A DNA stretch of 64,000 nt from Sarcophilus harrisii (lineage: Eukaryota; Chordata; Mammalia; Dasyuromorphia; Dasyuridae). A model generated the notes under the pieces. That model ran no database searches. It was given only the letters and a program-made list of their open reading frames with translations, and was not told where the DNA came from. How positions within the stretch are numbered: the stretch's first letter is position 1; every line of letters starts with the position of its first letter. Location: assembly GCF_902635505.1 (NCBI RefSeq), contig NC_045429.1, positions 430,183,669 through 430,247,668 of the forward strand, in the 5' to 3' direction. Positions 22,305 through 33,954 of this stretch are shown here, one piece after another. Made by a program: the position numbers and the translations under genes.

Positions 22305-22800
22305 AGCTAACAAGCACTTATTAAATGCTTACTATGTATCATGAACTGTGCTAAGCACTGAGAATACAAAAATAAAAAAAGAAATGATGATCTCTGACCT
22401 TAAGGAGCTCACAGTTTATTGGGGGAACATTAATCATACAGTTATGTATGAGCAAGATATATACAGAACAAAAAGAAGATAATCAACAGATTTTTAAATA
22501 TGTTTAGGGTTCCTGTCTTTTTATATTTAATTTTAATTTATCTAATAATATCTATCATAGCATTATATATTCAATAGTCATTTATTAAGTACCTACTATG
22601 TGCCAGGCACTATGCTGAACTCTGGGAATATCACTATGAAAAGAGGACAGTCCCTACACTCAAGGAGCTGCCCTAAAAGATGGGGAAGACAAACACAAAA
22701 GGAAACTGGGAAGAATAAGGGAAAGGAAGGCACTCAAAGCAAGAGCATCGTGGAGAGAGCTCCGCCAGAGAATCTCAAAATAGTGTAATCAAGTGAGAAA
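22305..22800 (-). mobile_element. Two L2-type 3' end fragments, antisense
   Basis: Each copy shows the same order: 'cttattaaatgcttactatg' (22317) or 'tcatttattaagtacctact' (about 22579), then the ctgtgctaagcactgag/actatgctgaactctgg segment, then 'cttaaggagctcacagttta' or 'ctcaaggagctgccctaaaa'. Copies span 22305-22500 and 22570-22800. Confidence 0.65.
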
Positions 22801-23285
22801 TGAGATGTCTGAACTGAACTCTTTCCTTAAATGGAGATTTAGAGTTCATGGACCAATACGTCCATCATAGAGGAAGTGGATAATGATAAAGTAGAACACT
22901 AAAGCTGATGAAATCCTACAGAATTATGAGGTTGCTCAAACAATGAGTTTCTATGGATTTCGAGGAGAAGTCAGTTAGACAAGTTCCAAAATAGTCAGTG
23001 ACAAACTCTCTACTTTTTTTCTATTTCATATTTTTTCTATTTTCATTTCATTCAGTCTATTTTTCTATTAGTTTTGAGAAACATGTATATTCTTTAGTGT
23101 TCCCATTCAGAACATTCCACTAGTCTTTTAACACTAAATTATCTGACAGTTTTTACTCTCCTATGTCTATCTATGATCCATGTATACTCGGGCTTGTAGT
23201 TGGAAGTCCCCTTTACTAAATGATAAAATATGACAATTATATAGGGGGGGTCATACATTCATAGCTGGATATGACATCAGATTTC
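22801..23285. other. No recognisable feature
   Basis: AT-rich, with a T-rich stretch at 23010-23060. Nothing assignable. Confidence 0.4.
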
Positions 23286-23289
23286 TATT

Positions 23290-23420
23290 TCAACTTTTTC
23301 ACTTTTCAGAGTGGGGAACAAAGATTTAGAATGGTTAAATATTGATAATCACACAGCTCATGTTAAAGGGGGGTATTTGAAGTCAAGCCTTTCTGATTCA
23401 AAAATCAAGCCCTTTTCTCA
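23290..23420 (+). mobile_element. MIR SINE fragment
   Basis: 'gataatcacacagctcatgt' and 'caagcctttctgattcaaaa' fit the MIR core. Confidence 0.6.
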
Positions 23421-23838
23421 CTTCACAAGCTATATCCCATAGATCACTCAATATAATATATAAGCAAACATGCCTTGAATGTCTTTCATATAAATTATTT
23501 TTTCAAATCTATGCAGATTCTATTGGGATTAAACACAAACCTATTTAAAAGGGTAACTGGATTCTTAGTAGATATTTTGTTATCACATATTTATGCCAGT
23601 CAAAGAATACTAAAAGGACAAAATGGTATATGTGGATAAATGAATTTCTTTGGCTTTAAAAGAAGGACTGTATATTTGAAAAAATTGAGAACCACTGAGA
23701 TAAGATGAGTAAGTAAAATGATCTCTTTTGCACAGTTCCAAGCCATTTCTCTTTCTTAGTTCTTTTGAAAGACTGGGTTTTTAATGTGTCACACCCTGGA
23801 TTCAGCTTAGTGGCTGACTCCAGCCTGAAATAAGGTGA
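23421..23838. other. No recognisable feature
   Basis: No exon or repeat landmark recognised. Confidence 0.4.
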
Positions 23839-23926
23839 CATTATGAAGAGAAATCTTTGTCATTCCTCCCTCCATAATTTATCATTATGAAAAGAAATCT
23901 TTGTCCTTCCTCCCTCCATAATTTAT
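23839..23926. repeat. 44-bp tandem duplication
   Basis: Two adjoining 44-base units (23839-23882 and 23883-23926) both read cattatgaa(g/a)agaaatctt and end cctccctccataatttat. They differ at only about three positions, so the duplication is fairly young. Confidence 0.9.
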
Positions 23927-23934
23927 AAGTGATT

Positions 23935-24165
23935 TTGAATAATGTTTTACTCTAATAACCTTTGGGCAATCATTTTCTTATTTAATTTCAACAATGATCA
24001 TGTGAAGTAGTCAAGAAAAGCATTTTTAGCCCCCACTTTAAAGGTGAAGGAAAATGGGGTCCAGAGAAGGGAATTAACTTGGTCCAAGATCATATAGCTT
24101 GATGATGGGAGATATACTAAGATCTCAGGAATCCCAACCCAGTGCTCTTTCTATAACATCACACT
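23935..24165 (+). mobile_element. MIR SINE
   Basis: 'ggggtccagagaagggaatt' and 'ttggtccaagatcatatagc' followed by 'cccaacccagtgctctttct' is a long MIR copy. Confidence 0.75.
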
Positions 24166-24489
24166 GGGGGTGAAGGTAGCTAGCATATGATCCCAGGAAG
24201 AATTGATCACCTGCCCAATAATTCCTGTGGCTGTCTGTGAATCATTTCAAGAAATATCACTAATAAGTTGAACTGTGACATTTCAGAAATTGGCTGACCA
24301 CTTCCTACATCTACCACTTCGGGAGCAGCCTGAAAATGTTGGGGAATTTTGGACTCTGGCAGAAAGGCTCCTGGGTATCCAGATGTGGCTCAGTTGATTC
24401 TTGAGAAATGCACAGGAAGAGTAAGCCCCATATAACACTGGGGCCACTTCTATATTCTTTAACTGCATTCCAGATCTATAATTCTCAGG
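24166..24489. other. No recognisable feature
   Basis: Nothing assignable on either strand. Confidence 0.4.
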
Positions 24490-24765
24490 AAAAAGTCAAT
24501 GGTGACTCACTGAGATAAAGAAGATCCAGATTCTAGTTTGGACTCTATTATGGATTTTCTTTGGGATTATGGGAAAATTGCTTTCCTTAACTGAACCTCA
24601 GATTCCTCTTCTGTAAAGGATATTAGATTAGATCCATCCAGCTCTAATATTGCATCCTTCAATCAATCAATATTTATTAAATAGCACTTAAATGCAGAGC
24701 AGTATATTAGTAGTTGAAGACGCAAAGATAAAAATGGAGCAATCCTTTTCAGTAAAGAGCTTATG
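24490..24765 (+). mobile_element. THER1/MIR SINE followed by an L2-like end
   Basis: The SINE (24490-24658) carries 'gaacctcagattcctcttct' and 'ttagattagatccatccagc'. The following 'aatcaatcaatatttattaa' and 'cgcaaagataaaaatggagc' resemble an antisense L2-type end (24659-24765). Confidence 0.6.
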
Positions 24766-24769
24766 TTTC

Positions 24770-24862
24770 TTCCATCCAACCACCCATTTATCCACTCATC
24801 CATCCAACCATTTACTCATCCATCCATCTATTCACTCATCCAACCAATCCAATCCAATCCAG
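24770..24862. repeat. (ATCC)n-like microsatellite
   Basis: Irregular CATC/CAACC/CCAAT repeats ending in ccaatccaatccaatcc. Confidence 0.85.
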
Positions 24863-25019
24863 GTCCTCTAGTTTCAAATCCAGTCCTTATCTTACTCTAT
24901 TAATATGTCAGCATGGTGATTTTTATGTCAACTTAAAGAAGTCAACTGTAGTCTTGATAAATGATCTGTTTGTCAAAAAGGAAGTCAACTTTCTCCTGAC
25001 TGCAATATTTTCACAAATC

Positions 25020-25195
25020 AAAAACAAAAATGACATTTATAAGAAGTTTTAATTTGTAGGGAGCTTTGTATTCATCATCTCATTTATAGGTGGAGAAACT
25101 GAATCTCAGAGACTTACTGCCTTGTCCAGTCACTCAGTCAATAAAGTCTCTGAAGCCAGGAAATAATTAAACTTAGCCTTCTTGACTACAAGACC
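25020..25195 (+). mobile_element. MIR SINE fragment
   Basis: 'ggtggagaaactgaatctca' and 'ctgccttgtccagtcactca' fit the MIR core. Confidence 0.65.
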
Positions 25196-25336
25196 ACAAT
25201 TTTATTTATTGCTCAACAGTGACATATCACTGAAAAATAACAGTGAAACCAGAATTTTCATTCCTCCTACCATTGGGACTTTGAGGTTCACATGGAAGGA
25301 AACTGTTTATTGCATAGTACTAGACGGTAGATCAGG

Positions 25337-25725
25337 AGAGAGGGAGGAAGGGAGGGAGGGGGGAAGGGAAGAAGGAAGGGAGGGATAGAGGGAGGAAGGG
25401 AGAAAGGAAAGAAGGAAAGGAAGAAGGAAGGGAGGGAGGAAGGAAGGGAGGGAGGAAGGAAGGAAGGAAGAAAGGAAGGAAGGAAGAAAGAGAGGGAGGG
25501 AGGGAGGGAAGGAGGAAAGGAGGAAGGGAGAAAGGAAAGAAGAAAGGGAGGAAGGGAGGGGGAGGAAGGAATGAAGGAATGGAGGAAGCGAGGGAAAGAG
25601 AGTTGGAGGAAGAAAGGAAGAAAAGAAAGAAGGAAGGGAGAGAGGGAAGGAGGGAGGGAGGGAAGAAGAAAGGGAGGAGGGAGGGGGAAAGAGAGGGGAG
25701 AAGGAGGGAAGGAGGAAGCAAGTAA
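25337..25725. repeat. (GGAA/GGGA)n purine tract
   Basis: About 390 bases of nearly uninterrupted purine on the plus strand. The proline/serine/leucine-rich minus-strand frames are artefacts of this. Confidence 0.95.
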
Positions 25726-25834
25726 AACTTCCTTATAAGCCATCCCATGGCTGTTGTCTTTCTTTAGGTCAGTCTGCCATGGCACTGCCTCTTGTTGTCT
25801 TTCTCCTTACCCCATCCCCACACAACATGCCACA

Positions 25835-26395
25835 TGATATTGAAAAAGGGGCCCCAAAACTCTAAAACTGCTTGAAAGAGAAAATCTCCTTCACCTCTGC
25901 CTCATTAAGAGACCCCACCTGAGGGAAACAAGATAGTTTCATTCTGTTATCTAGGTGGGGTTGGGTCAGTCCTGGGCAAAAGAATTCCAATCCTATTCAA
26001 TTAAAGATCTTTTATTCTATTCAAATTCTAGCTCAAACTGAAACCCATCTTGTAGATGAGCCAACTTGGGACTCCACCCACTAGCCCCCACTAGGTCTGA
26101 CCTGCGTGGGCTGTCCCAGCCTCCACCAAGACACCCAATATAATGTCTTCCTTCAACAAAAGTCTTTTGCAGATGGACCTTGGTAACTCCCTTTGCTGCC
26201 AGGACCTTCTGTCCAGTGAGAACTGTATTCTCAGTGCAAAATTCCATTTCCCATAGATCTGCCACTCTAGAAGTCAGTCTCTGGATATACTGATTTCTAT
26301 CCAACAATAAACTTTCATTTTACAACTAATAATTTGGGAATGAGTGAATTCTTTCACTCCTAAAACCTTCAGTCGATTTAAAGGGGATTTTTAAC
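25835..26395 (+). mobile_element. Candidate solitary LTR of an endogenous retrovirus
   Basis: The stretch has LTR character: promoter-like sequence, an AATAAA followed by a short tail region near 26310, and an end near 26395 ending in aaca. No matching internal retroviral region is visible nearby. Boundaries and class are guesses. Confidence 0.35.
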
Positions 26396-26409
26396 AACTC
26401 TCTTATAGC

Positions 26410-26795
26410 CACTAATCTAGACCACTCAACCAGCATCAGTATCTCCCCTAACTCCACTATACTTTCCAACCACACTTCTCCTCCTTACAACTAATTAACT
26501 CATTTAGTGTGCTAAGTCCCTTTTAGGATTTAGCTTGCCAGCTGAGGATATGCCCCAACCTCATGGGATGCTCCTTTTCTATTGGGTAATTGTCAGTTCC
26601 ACTGAGAAACTGGTCTTTCATATGCTCTCCCATTTTATTTCATATTTACCATTCCCAGTGTCTATCGTACCCCTTCATTTTGTCTGTAGCCTCTTCCCTA
26701 AATAAATCTACCTTTCCAAAGAGAATGGTCATTGTGAATTCTTCATATGACCAAACCCTAGCTTTTGGTGCCTGCTATCATTTGGTGATGATCCC
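26410..26795 (+). mobile_element. LTR (3' part) of an endogenous retrovirus, same family as 53917-54780
   Basis: 'gccagctgaggatatgcccc', 'taaataaatctacctttcca' and 'gagaatggtcattgtgaatt' recur in the opposite orientation at 53917-54780. A poly(A) signal followed by a U5-like end fits an LTR. Old, by the number of differences between copies. Confidence 0.55.
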
Positions 26796-26985
26796 CATCA
26801 GAGATCAAATCACTAAGCACTTTACAAATACATCTCACTGATCTTCCTAGGAACCCTGGGAACTGAGGTTGAGAGAGTTTAAATGACTTGTCTAGGGTCA
26901 CCCAGTAAAATCTCTGAGACCAGATTTTGAAATCAATCTTCCTGACTGCAGGCCCAGTGCTTCCCAGATGCCTCTAGGCTGGAAA
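26796..26985 (+). mobile_element. MIR SINE
   Basis: 'gacttgtctagggtcaccca' and 'aatcaatcttcctgactgca' fit the MIR core and 3' half. Confidence 0.75.
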
Positions 26986-26989
26986 AATA

Positions 26990-27165
26990 TATGTTTGAAA
27001 TAATCACCAGATGGAAGGTACTAGAAGTAAGAGTGTTCAGGAAATGTTTCCTGTTGAAAGCTGAATTTTATCTGGAACTTGAAGGAAGCCAGATAGGAGA
27101 AAGAGCTTTCTAGGCATGAAGACAACCAGGGAAAATGTCTGGAGTTGGGAGATGCAATTTCTTAT
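26990..27165 (-). mobile_element. L2 LINE fragment, antisense
   Basis: 'ctggaacttgaaggaagcca' and 'agggaaaatgtctggagttg' are antisense L2 landmarks (acttgaaggaagccagg ... gtgaaaatgcatggagtcg). Confidence 0.65.
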
Positions 27166-27289
27166 TCCACTAATTGCACAAAGGCCAATGCATCACATCT
27201 CAGAGATCATTCAGCACAACAAAAAGGACTTTTAAAGCTGTATTTCATTATGATGCAAAAATAGAATATCAGAAACAAGAAAGGAGTTA

Positions 27290-28012
27290 CATCTGTGTGT
27301 GTATCTGTGTCTCTGTCTCTCTCTGTTTGTCTCTCCTCTGTGTGCGTCTCTCTCTCTGTCTTTGTCTCTTTCTGTGTCTCTATCTCTGTGTATATTTATG
27401 TTTCTCTTTCTGTCTGTCTCTATCTCTCTCCCTCTCTCTCATTTTCTCTCTTTCTCTCTCTGTTTCTTTCTGTCCTTCTCTCTGTTTCTCTCTATATATT
27501 TCTATCTGTCTTTGTCTCTCCCTTTCTCAGTTCCTCTCTTGCTCTGTTTCTGTCTCTACCCTCTGGATTTCTTTCTCTTTATCACTCTGCCTCACTTTCT
27601 CTCTGTCTTTGTCTGTCTCTGTTTCTCTCTCCCTATCTCTAACTCTGTCTCTGTCTACCTGTTTTTCTCTTTTGGGGTCTCTCTCTCTCTCTCTCTTCCT
27701 CCTTCTCTTCCTCTTCCTCTTCCTTCTCCTTCTCTCTGTGCCTCATTTTTTCTCTGTCTCTTTTTGCCTTACTTTCTGTCTCTCTCTCTCACTCCCCATC
27801 TCTCTCTTGCTCTGTCTCTGTCTCTCCTTTCTGTCTCTGTTTCTTCTCATTTCTCTTCTCTTTCTCAATGCCTTTGTCTTTCTGTCTTCCTCTTTGAATC
27901 TGTCTGTTTCTGTCTGTCTGTCTCTTCCTCTCTCTGTCTCTCTCACTGCCTTTGTCTTGCTGTCTCCCTCTCTGTTTTTGTCTCTATCTCTGTCTTTTTC
28001 TCTCCCATTCAC
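27290..28012. repeat. (TCTG/TCTC)n pyrimidine tract
   Basis: About 720 bases of irregular TCTG/TCTC repeats, the longest simple-sequence tract in the window. Long leucine/serine frames in all three forward frames confirm low complexity rather than coding. Confidence 0.95.
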
Positions 28013-28069
28013 TTTCCACATCCACACAGATGTATAAACATGCATGTCTACACACACACACTGCACCTT

Positions 28070-28345
28070 CACAGTTCTGTGGCACAGTAGTCAGAGAGCC
28101 TGCTTCATGATCAGGAAGACCTAGGTTTAAGGGCTACAACTGACACTACTAACTGGCTGTGACCTTGGATAAGTCTTAGTTCAGTCTTAGCTTTTTTCCT
28201 CATCTGGAAAATGGGGATCCTAATAGCACCTACCTCAAAGGATTGTTGTGAGGATCAAGAGATACCATATATTAAGCATTTCACTCATTTGAAAGCACTA
28301 TACAAATGCTAACTATTATTATTATTATTATTATTATTATAGACC
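28070..28345 (+). mobile_element. MIR-related SINE with (ATT)n tail
   Basis: 'agtcagagagcctgcttcat', 'ttcctcatctggaaaatggg' and 'ttgttgtgaggatcaagaga' give the SINE order. It ends in (ATT)n at 28314-28340. Confidence 0.75.
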
Positions 28346-28774
28346 ATCCATTCCAGGGTGCTACCTGTATTGTGGTGGGAGTTTCCTCCTCTGGGAGTTC
28401 CCTTTATCAATGACATACAAGGTTCAGCACCTCTGCTCCCTAGGGGGATCAGACTAGCCTTGAGAAGTCCCTGGCATCGGGAATTCCCAGATGAGATGAT
28501 TGGCAGCTTCTGTGCAACTTGTCAGCTAAACAACTGCTAGAGCCTTGCCCAGGCTCACACACAGCCTGTTTGTGCCAAAGGTGAGACTTGAACTTCCCGG
28601 CTCCCAGGCTAGCTTTCTATTACATCTTTAGATGAATTTAAACTTCCTGAATGAATTATATTCCAGAACACTAATAACTTGTAGATTTAATCATCAAATT
28701 TACCATATTTCTTCTCATCTGTGAGTCTCAGTGATATCTGAGGAATTATGGATGATAGAAGAAAGGCTTGCTGG
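28346..28774. other. Mostly unassigned; weak MIR piece
   Basis: Around 28535-28625, 'gccttgcccaggctcacaca' suggests a MIR core. The rest holds nothing recognised. Confidence 0.45.
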
Positions 28775-29045
28775 AGACCTGGAAGGGAATAAACATTTAT
28801 ATAGTGCCTACTGCATGCCAGCCAATAAGCTAAGCACTATTTTTAAAAAAATACCTTATTTGATCCTCAAAAAACCAAAACCCTGTGAAATAGGTGCTAT
28901 TGTTATTCCAATTTTACAATTAAGGAAACTGAGGTTTGGTGAGTTGTCCAGAGTCATGCCTTGTCCCAGTAAGTATCTGAGGCTAGAGTCTTCCTGATTC
29001 CAGACCCTTTATCTTTATCTACTTTATCTACTATACCACCAGCTG
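28775..29045 (+). mobile_element. MIR SINE, nearly full length
   Basis: 'tatatagtgcctactgcatg', 'cttatttgatcctcaaaaaa', 'attaaggaaactgaggtttg' and 'gtcttcctgattccagaccc' follow the MIR/MIRb order. Confidence 0.8.
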
Positions 29046-29159
29046 CCTGGAGACAGCCAATGTCTCAGTTTCCTTAAAGGGAATGAAGTGATTGATGCAC
29101 TTCAAATTGTGGTCTGCAAAATTCTGGAGTGGATAAATAATTCAATTATTTGTTAGTGC

Positions 29160-29440
29160 TTAGAAAGGGAAGTAGTGCTTATCAGAAGTCAATCAATGAA
29201 TTAAGAAGCATTTAGTCAGCATCTACCATGTATTAAGCAATAGGGGGACAAAGGCAAAGGATGAAACAACTTCTCTCAAGAAACTTAAAGACCTGAGTTT
29301 AAAACTTACTCTTGACATTTACTTCCTTGAGATTTTAGTCAAATCATTTGGTCTCACTAGACCTCTGCTTCCTTTTCTGTATCGAAATGGATTGGACTAA
29401 TGGGCCTTCCAGCTGTGGATGAATGTGTCTTGGATTCCAC
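29160..29440 (+). mobile_element. L2-like end then THER1/MIR SINE
   Basis: 29180-29280 contains 'agtcagcatctaccatgtat' (L2-type end). 29285-29440 contains 'cctgagtttaaaacttactc' and 'gggccttccagctgtggatg', a THER1 head and tail. Confidence 0.55.
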
Positions 29441-29604
29441 TATGAATTCACCACAGACTGGTCATTTCAGATAAAGGCACCATTTTGGGCTTTCCTCAAT
29501 ACCTAGAAAATTTTTATTGTTACAGGATCTAATAACAATGAGTTGAAAATTATTAGAATCTTGAGAAGAGACTGTTTTTTTTTTCTGTGCTTATTCTGTG
29601 GATT

Positions 29605-29830
29605 CTGTGGATTCTATGGATTAAGTGCTGGGCTAGGAGTCAGGGTTCAAATCCAGCCTCAGACATTTATTAGCTATATGACCCTAGGCAAGTTGTTAAA
29701 ACTCCATTTGCCAAAGTTTCCTTAAGTATAAAATGGGAGACAATAACAGCACTCTATAATCATGAAAATTAAAGGAGATGTTTATAGAAAACACTTATCA
29801 CAATGCCTGGCACATAGAAGGCATATGGGT
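29605..29830 (+). mobile_element. tRNA-derived/MIR-type SINE
   Basis: 'ggattaagtgctgggctagg', 'gtcagggttcaaatccagcc' and 'cacaatgcctggcacataga' mark head, B-box-like region and MIR tail. Confidence 0.75.
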
Positions 29831-29904
29831 TTTATGCTTTCCCTTTACTGTTCTTTGCCTTTTTAGAACTTAGCATTTAGAACAGGCAAAAGTGTGTTCT
29901 TTTT

Positions 29905-30100
29905 TTAATTAAAATTTTTTGCATTTATTTATTTATTTTTAGGTTATTCATGTACATTCATTTTTTATATATTTCCATATGAGTCACGTTGGGAGAGCAA
30001 AATCAGAACAAAAGGGAAAAATAATGAGAAAAAAAAGTGAAAACCACATGCTTCAATCTGCATTCAGTCTTCACAGTTTGCTCTTAAGGTGCAGGGTACA
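29905..30100 (-). mobile_element. L1 3' end, antisense
   Basis: 'gtcacgttgggagagcaaaa' and 'cacatgcttcaatctgcatt' match the antisense end of the marsupial L1 3'UTR. Confidence 0.7.
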
Positions 30101-30719
30101 AAGTTTCTTGGAACTGCACATAGTAGGTCTTAATATGACTTAATTGGTTGAGAAGGTTCCTAAATAGCTAACTCAGAAGAATATCCTAGACAGACATATG
30201 GAAATCAGCAAAACATTTTGATAACATTCTTCACAATATCCTCTTGTGAATGGGATAATACAATATATTTGGGTAGGTTCATATATGGTGGACTGAATGT
30301 ATTCAAGGGTTTCTGTCTTCAGCCTTGGTCTGGTAAACATTTTTATCAATGACATAGATGAAGATAAAAATGGGATGCTTATTAAATTTGTTGATGACAC
30401 AAAGCTGGGAAGGATGGCAAATGTGATGGATGACAGAATCAGCATCCTAAAAAGCCTTTTCCCTGTCTGAAACAATGGGCCAAATCTAACTAGATTACAT
30501 TTAATAAAGATAAATGGAAAATCATGACTGTAGGTTCACATCACCTATTCAAGTACTGAAGGGAGACAATGCAGTTTGTCCATAGTTTAAATGAAAAAGA
30601 TTCTGAGGGCTTCGATTGTTCTCTAGCTCAATGTGACCAGATATTTCATCTGATGCAAAGGCACAAAGAATCTATGATTATCAGTGTAGGGGACTTCAAG
30701 CTTAGAACCTTCCTTTCTC

Positions 30720-30955
30720 AATGAGGCATGGAGTGGGTGGAAGTTTGGACTTACAGTCAGTAAACTATGAGTCCAGATCCCAACTCAGACATTGGCTTTG
30801 TGACTATGAACAAATAACTTAATGACTCGCAGCTTCCTCATTTATCAAAAGGGGGAAATAATAGCACCTTATCTCTCAGGGTTTCTATGAAGACCAAATA
30901 ATAGAACATATATAAAGTGCTTTGCTAATCTTAAATCATTATGTATGACTCCAAT
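30720..30955 (+). mobile_element. MIR/THER1 SINE inside L3
   Basis: 'catttatcaaaagggggaaa', 'taatagcaccttatctctca' and 'tataaagtgctttgctaatc' mark the core and tail. Confidence 0.75.
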
Positions 30956-30989
30956 CTCTAGGTAACTTAGAATATAAGTCCCATGGAGT

Positions 30990-31350
30990 TTCTTGAGGTT
31001 CAGAGGGGCTGCCCAACTAATGGTCTCTTAGTCATAGTTGGCCAACTAATGGTTAACTTTTAATCATACAATTAATAATTGCAGGAGGTAGAATCTGGCA
31101 CTAGGTTTTTCTGACTTCATCTTCAGTACTCTGGACATCACTGTCTCTAGGTTTTTCAGATCATAGGTCTAGAACTGGAAGGAACCTTGAAAGCCATCTT
31201 CATCTTATAGTTGAGGAAATTGAGGCTCAGGGACAGCAAATGACTTTTGCTCAAATTCACTCAAACCTATTGTGTGAAAGGTTGGATTTGAATCAAAGTC
31301 CTATGACTCTAAATCCCAAGTGCTCTTTCTATCATACCATATTTCCTCTT
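30990..31350 (+). mobile_element. Two MIR SINE copies inside L3
   Basis: Copy 1 (30990-31140) carries 'gaatctggcactaggttttt'. Copy 2 (31150-31350) carries 'gaggaaattgaggctcaggg' and 'tttgaatcaaagtcctatga'. Confidence 0.7.
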
Positions 31351-31598
31351 TAGGACATAACATCTCTTGGTCTATATTAATAGAAATATAATATAAGAAA
31401 GAAATTATTGTATCAAATGTGTTGTGCTCTGGTCAACTTATTAGGACAATTGTACTCCTTTCTGGGCATATCCATTTAGAAAGAACATTTTAAATCTGGA
31501 ATGGTCCCAGGAAAGGGTATCTCATTTAAAAATGAGGGGATTCACTGGATGATTTATGGAGGAATAATTTGAAGAACTGAGAATGTTTTATATCTTTT

Positions 31599-31855
31599 GT
31601 TGTTCAGTCATCTTTCAGTTATGGCTGACTCTGGGCATCATTTGGGGTTTTCTTGGCAGAAATACTGATACAGTTTACCATTTCCTTCTCCAAATTATTT
31701 TACAGATGAGGAAACTGAAATAAATAAGCAAGTGATTTGCCCAGGGTCACATAGCTTGTAAAGGTGTGAGGCCAGATTTGAATTTAGGAAGAAATATCTT
31801 CCAGATTTTAGGCTCAGTGCTCTATTCATTATGATGCCGTCTAGCTGCTTATAGT
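31599..31855 (-). mobile_element. tRNA-derived marsupial SINE, antisense, inside L3
   Basis: 'tgttgttcagtcatctttca', 'ttcttggcagaaatactgat' and 'gatgccgtctagctgctta' run tail to head in antisense. L3 continues on both sides. Confidence 0.85.
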
Positions 31856-32109
31856 TTGTAAAGACAAGAGAAAAAGATTGTTGTTTTCGGATAACTGGAA
31901 GGTTATCATGAGGTTATATACTCTGTGGGACATCTGGAGGCAGAATTAGGAGAACCATAAGTAACAGAGATGCCAATTTTACTTGTTATTTCAAAGGTCT
32001 TGAGGTAGAACTCACGTGAGAGTTAGTTACAAAAAGCATGTAAACTGTACAGCACAGACATGGGCTTACTTTGAAAGCTGTGATCTTTTCATCACTGGAA
32101 GTGTCCAAG

Positions 32110-32330
32110 AAGATGAGGCTGTGTGGGATAGTGAAAGGGTCACTGGATTGGAATCAAAGCACCCAAAACTGTTGGAATTCCAGTCCTTTTATTTAGCCTC
32201 TGTAGGATCTTAGATAAGTCAATTCATCTGTTTGGGGGGCTGGCTCAATTTTCTTTGTGGAAAATGAAAGGGTTGAATTGGATAGTGGGTAAGGTTTCTT
32301 CCTGCTCTGAATTTATGATCCTAAACTCAA
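32110..32330 (+). mobile_element. THER1/MIR CORE-SINE
   Basis: 'gggtcactggattggaatca', 'atcttagataagtcaattca', 'aatgaaagggttgaattgga' and 'tgctctgaatttatgatcct' follow the THER1 order. Confidence 0.75.
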
Positions 32331-32379
32331 TAACCACCCTTCAGAGGTATCATGGAATGGAGTCCTTCAGAAGGTGTAA

Positions 32380-33870
32380 TCAATCAATCAACAAGAATTT
32401 ATTATGGACCTAATTTAAGCCAGCCATAGCACTAGGATACAGAAATAAAAAATGACATGTTCCCTACCATTATACTATGTAGGTAAGACATTTACTTATG
32501 AACATATATGTAGTATATATAAAATATTTTTTATTGGAAAGGGCTTTAGAAGCTGAGATTGATGGGGATGTAAATGAAGAGGGAAAGATCCAGAAGAATC
32601 TCATGCAGAATGTGACATTTTGAATTGAGTTAGGAAAGATATAAGGGATTCTAAGAGGAGGGAGTGAGGTAATAAGAGTATTCCAAGAATGGAGGACAGT
32701 CAGTAAAAAGGCAGAGCTATGGGAAAAGGAGAGTCTAGTCTGGATAGAACACTGAATATGGGAAGGGAAATGATATATGACTGAACTGGAAGAGTGTGGG
32801 TTGTGGCTAGGATGTAAATTACTTTAAACTCAAACAGAATTTTTTACTTGATCTTAGAGGCAGTATGGAGTTTATGGAGTGCCATGATCAGAGTTGTGCT
32901 TTGGGGGTAGGGGGGAAGCACTTTATCCACTGTACCTAAAATGGATTGGAGTAATGGATTGAAAGACTTAAAGAAGGAAGACCAATGAAAAGGCAATGAA
33001 AAGGCAATAGAAAAGAGGAGGTAGGGTGTAAACTGGGATACTGGCTATGTGAGCAGAGAGAAGGCTGTGGGTGGAAGAGATCTTGGGAATGTACAAATAA
33101 GATTTGGTAACTGACTGGGAGGGGAAGTGAGGGATTGAAAATAATGTCGATACTATGAATCTGGGAAATCCAGTAAATAGCAGGATTGGGGCAGAAATAT
33201 GGAAATTCAGAAGAGGTATGGGTTTTTGAAGAAAGATAAGCTCTGCTTTGGATATATTTAGTTTGAGATACCTATGGAACATTCACTTCAAAATGTCCAA
33301 AAAGTGACAAATTGGGGACATGGCTCTAGAGTTCAGGAGAACAGAATACAGCTGGAATCATCCATGGAAAGTATTTCAATCAATAGTAACTAGAGATCAC
33401 CCAGAGTGACTAAAAGAAAAAGGCCCATACAGAGCTTTTGAGTACACCCACACTTAGGTGGTGTACAATAGATTGAGGAGACTGAAAAGGAACAGTCAGA
33501 CAAATAGGAGGAAAACCAAGAAAGAACAATGTAATGAAAATCCAGAGCAGAGAGAGGACACAGGAGGAGAGATCGGCTAGCAATGACAAATATAGCAGAG
33601 AGCATGAGAAAGAAAAAGAATGAGTAAAGGCCATCAGCTTTCGAAATCTGTCTCTTTGGAGAGAACAGTTTCAGTTTAATGATGATGCTGGAAGCCAGAT
33701 TGGAGACAGTTTAGAAGCAAATGAAAACAAAAGGAAGTGAAAGAGACAAGTATAGACAACTTTTCTCAAGAAATGTGTCAGATAAGAAAAGAGGTGCAGG
33801 ATAATTCCTTGAGGGGATATTAAAGTCTTGGGAAGATGTTTCAAGGATGGTAGAAGAGATGGGTTTGTTT
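32380..33870 (-). mobile_element. L2 LINE with reverse-transcriptase remnant, antisense
   Basis: The plus-strand left end 'caatcaacaagaatttatta' is the antisense L2 3' end. At 33390-33605 the minus strand reads LSWFSSYLSDCSFSVSS, an L2 reverse transcriptase signature, and 33240-33275 matches 'agtttgagatgcctgtg'. About 1.5 kb of L2, broken in many places. Confidence 0.8.
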
Positions 33871-33954
33871 TGAGGTGATGGAAAAGATTCTCATGCTTAA
33901 GTTCTATGATTATTTGTGAGTTCTTATTGCTTAGTTAAAAGCATTTAAGTACTA

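Larger units (their letters stand above)
30290..31990 (+). mobile_element. L3/CR1 LINE, sense, interrupted by several SINEs
   Basis: The reverse transcriptase motif region is readable: the stretch from 30345 translates to NDIDEDKNG, then KFVDDTKLGR, close to CR1 FADDTKLG. L3 pieces lie at 30290-30700, 31360-31598 (a diverged 'tactcctttctgggcatatc' block) and 31856-31990. Intervening SINEs are listed separately. No intact frame. Confidence 0.75.

Noticed and set aside
25288-25785. Proline/serine-rich minus-strand frames
   Set aside because: Complement of a GGAA purine tract.
27174-28090. 287-residue open frame
   Set aside because: Almost entirely encoded by simple pyrimidine repeat; no start context, domain or splice evidence.
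33390-33634. Open frame reading like a reverse transcriptase
   Set aside because: It is the remnant of an antisense L2, not a host gene.
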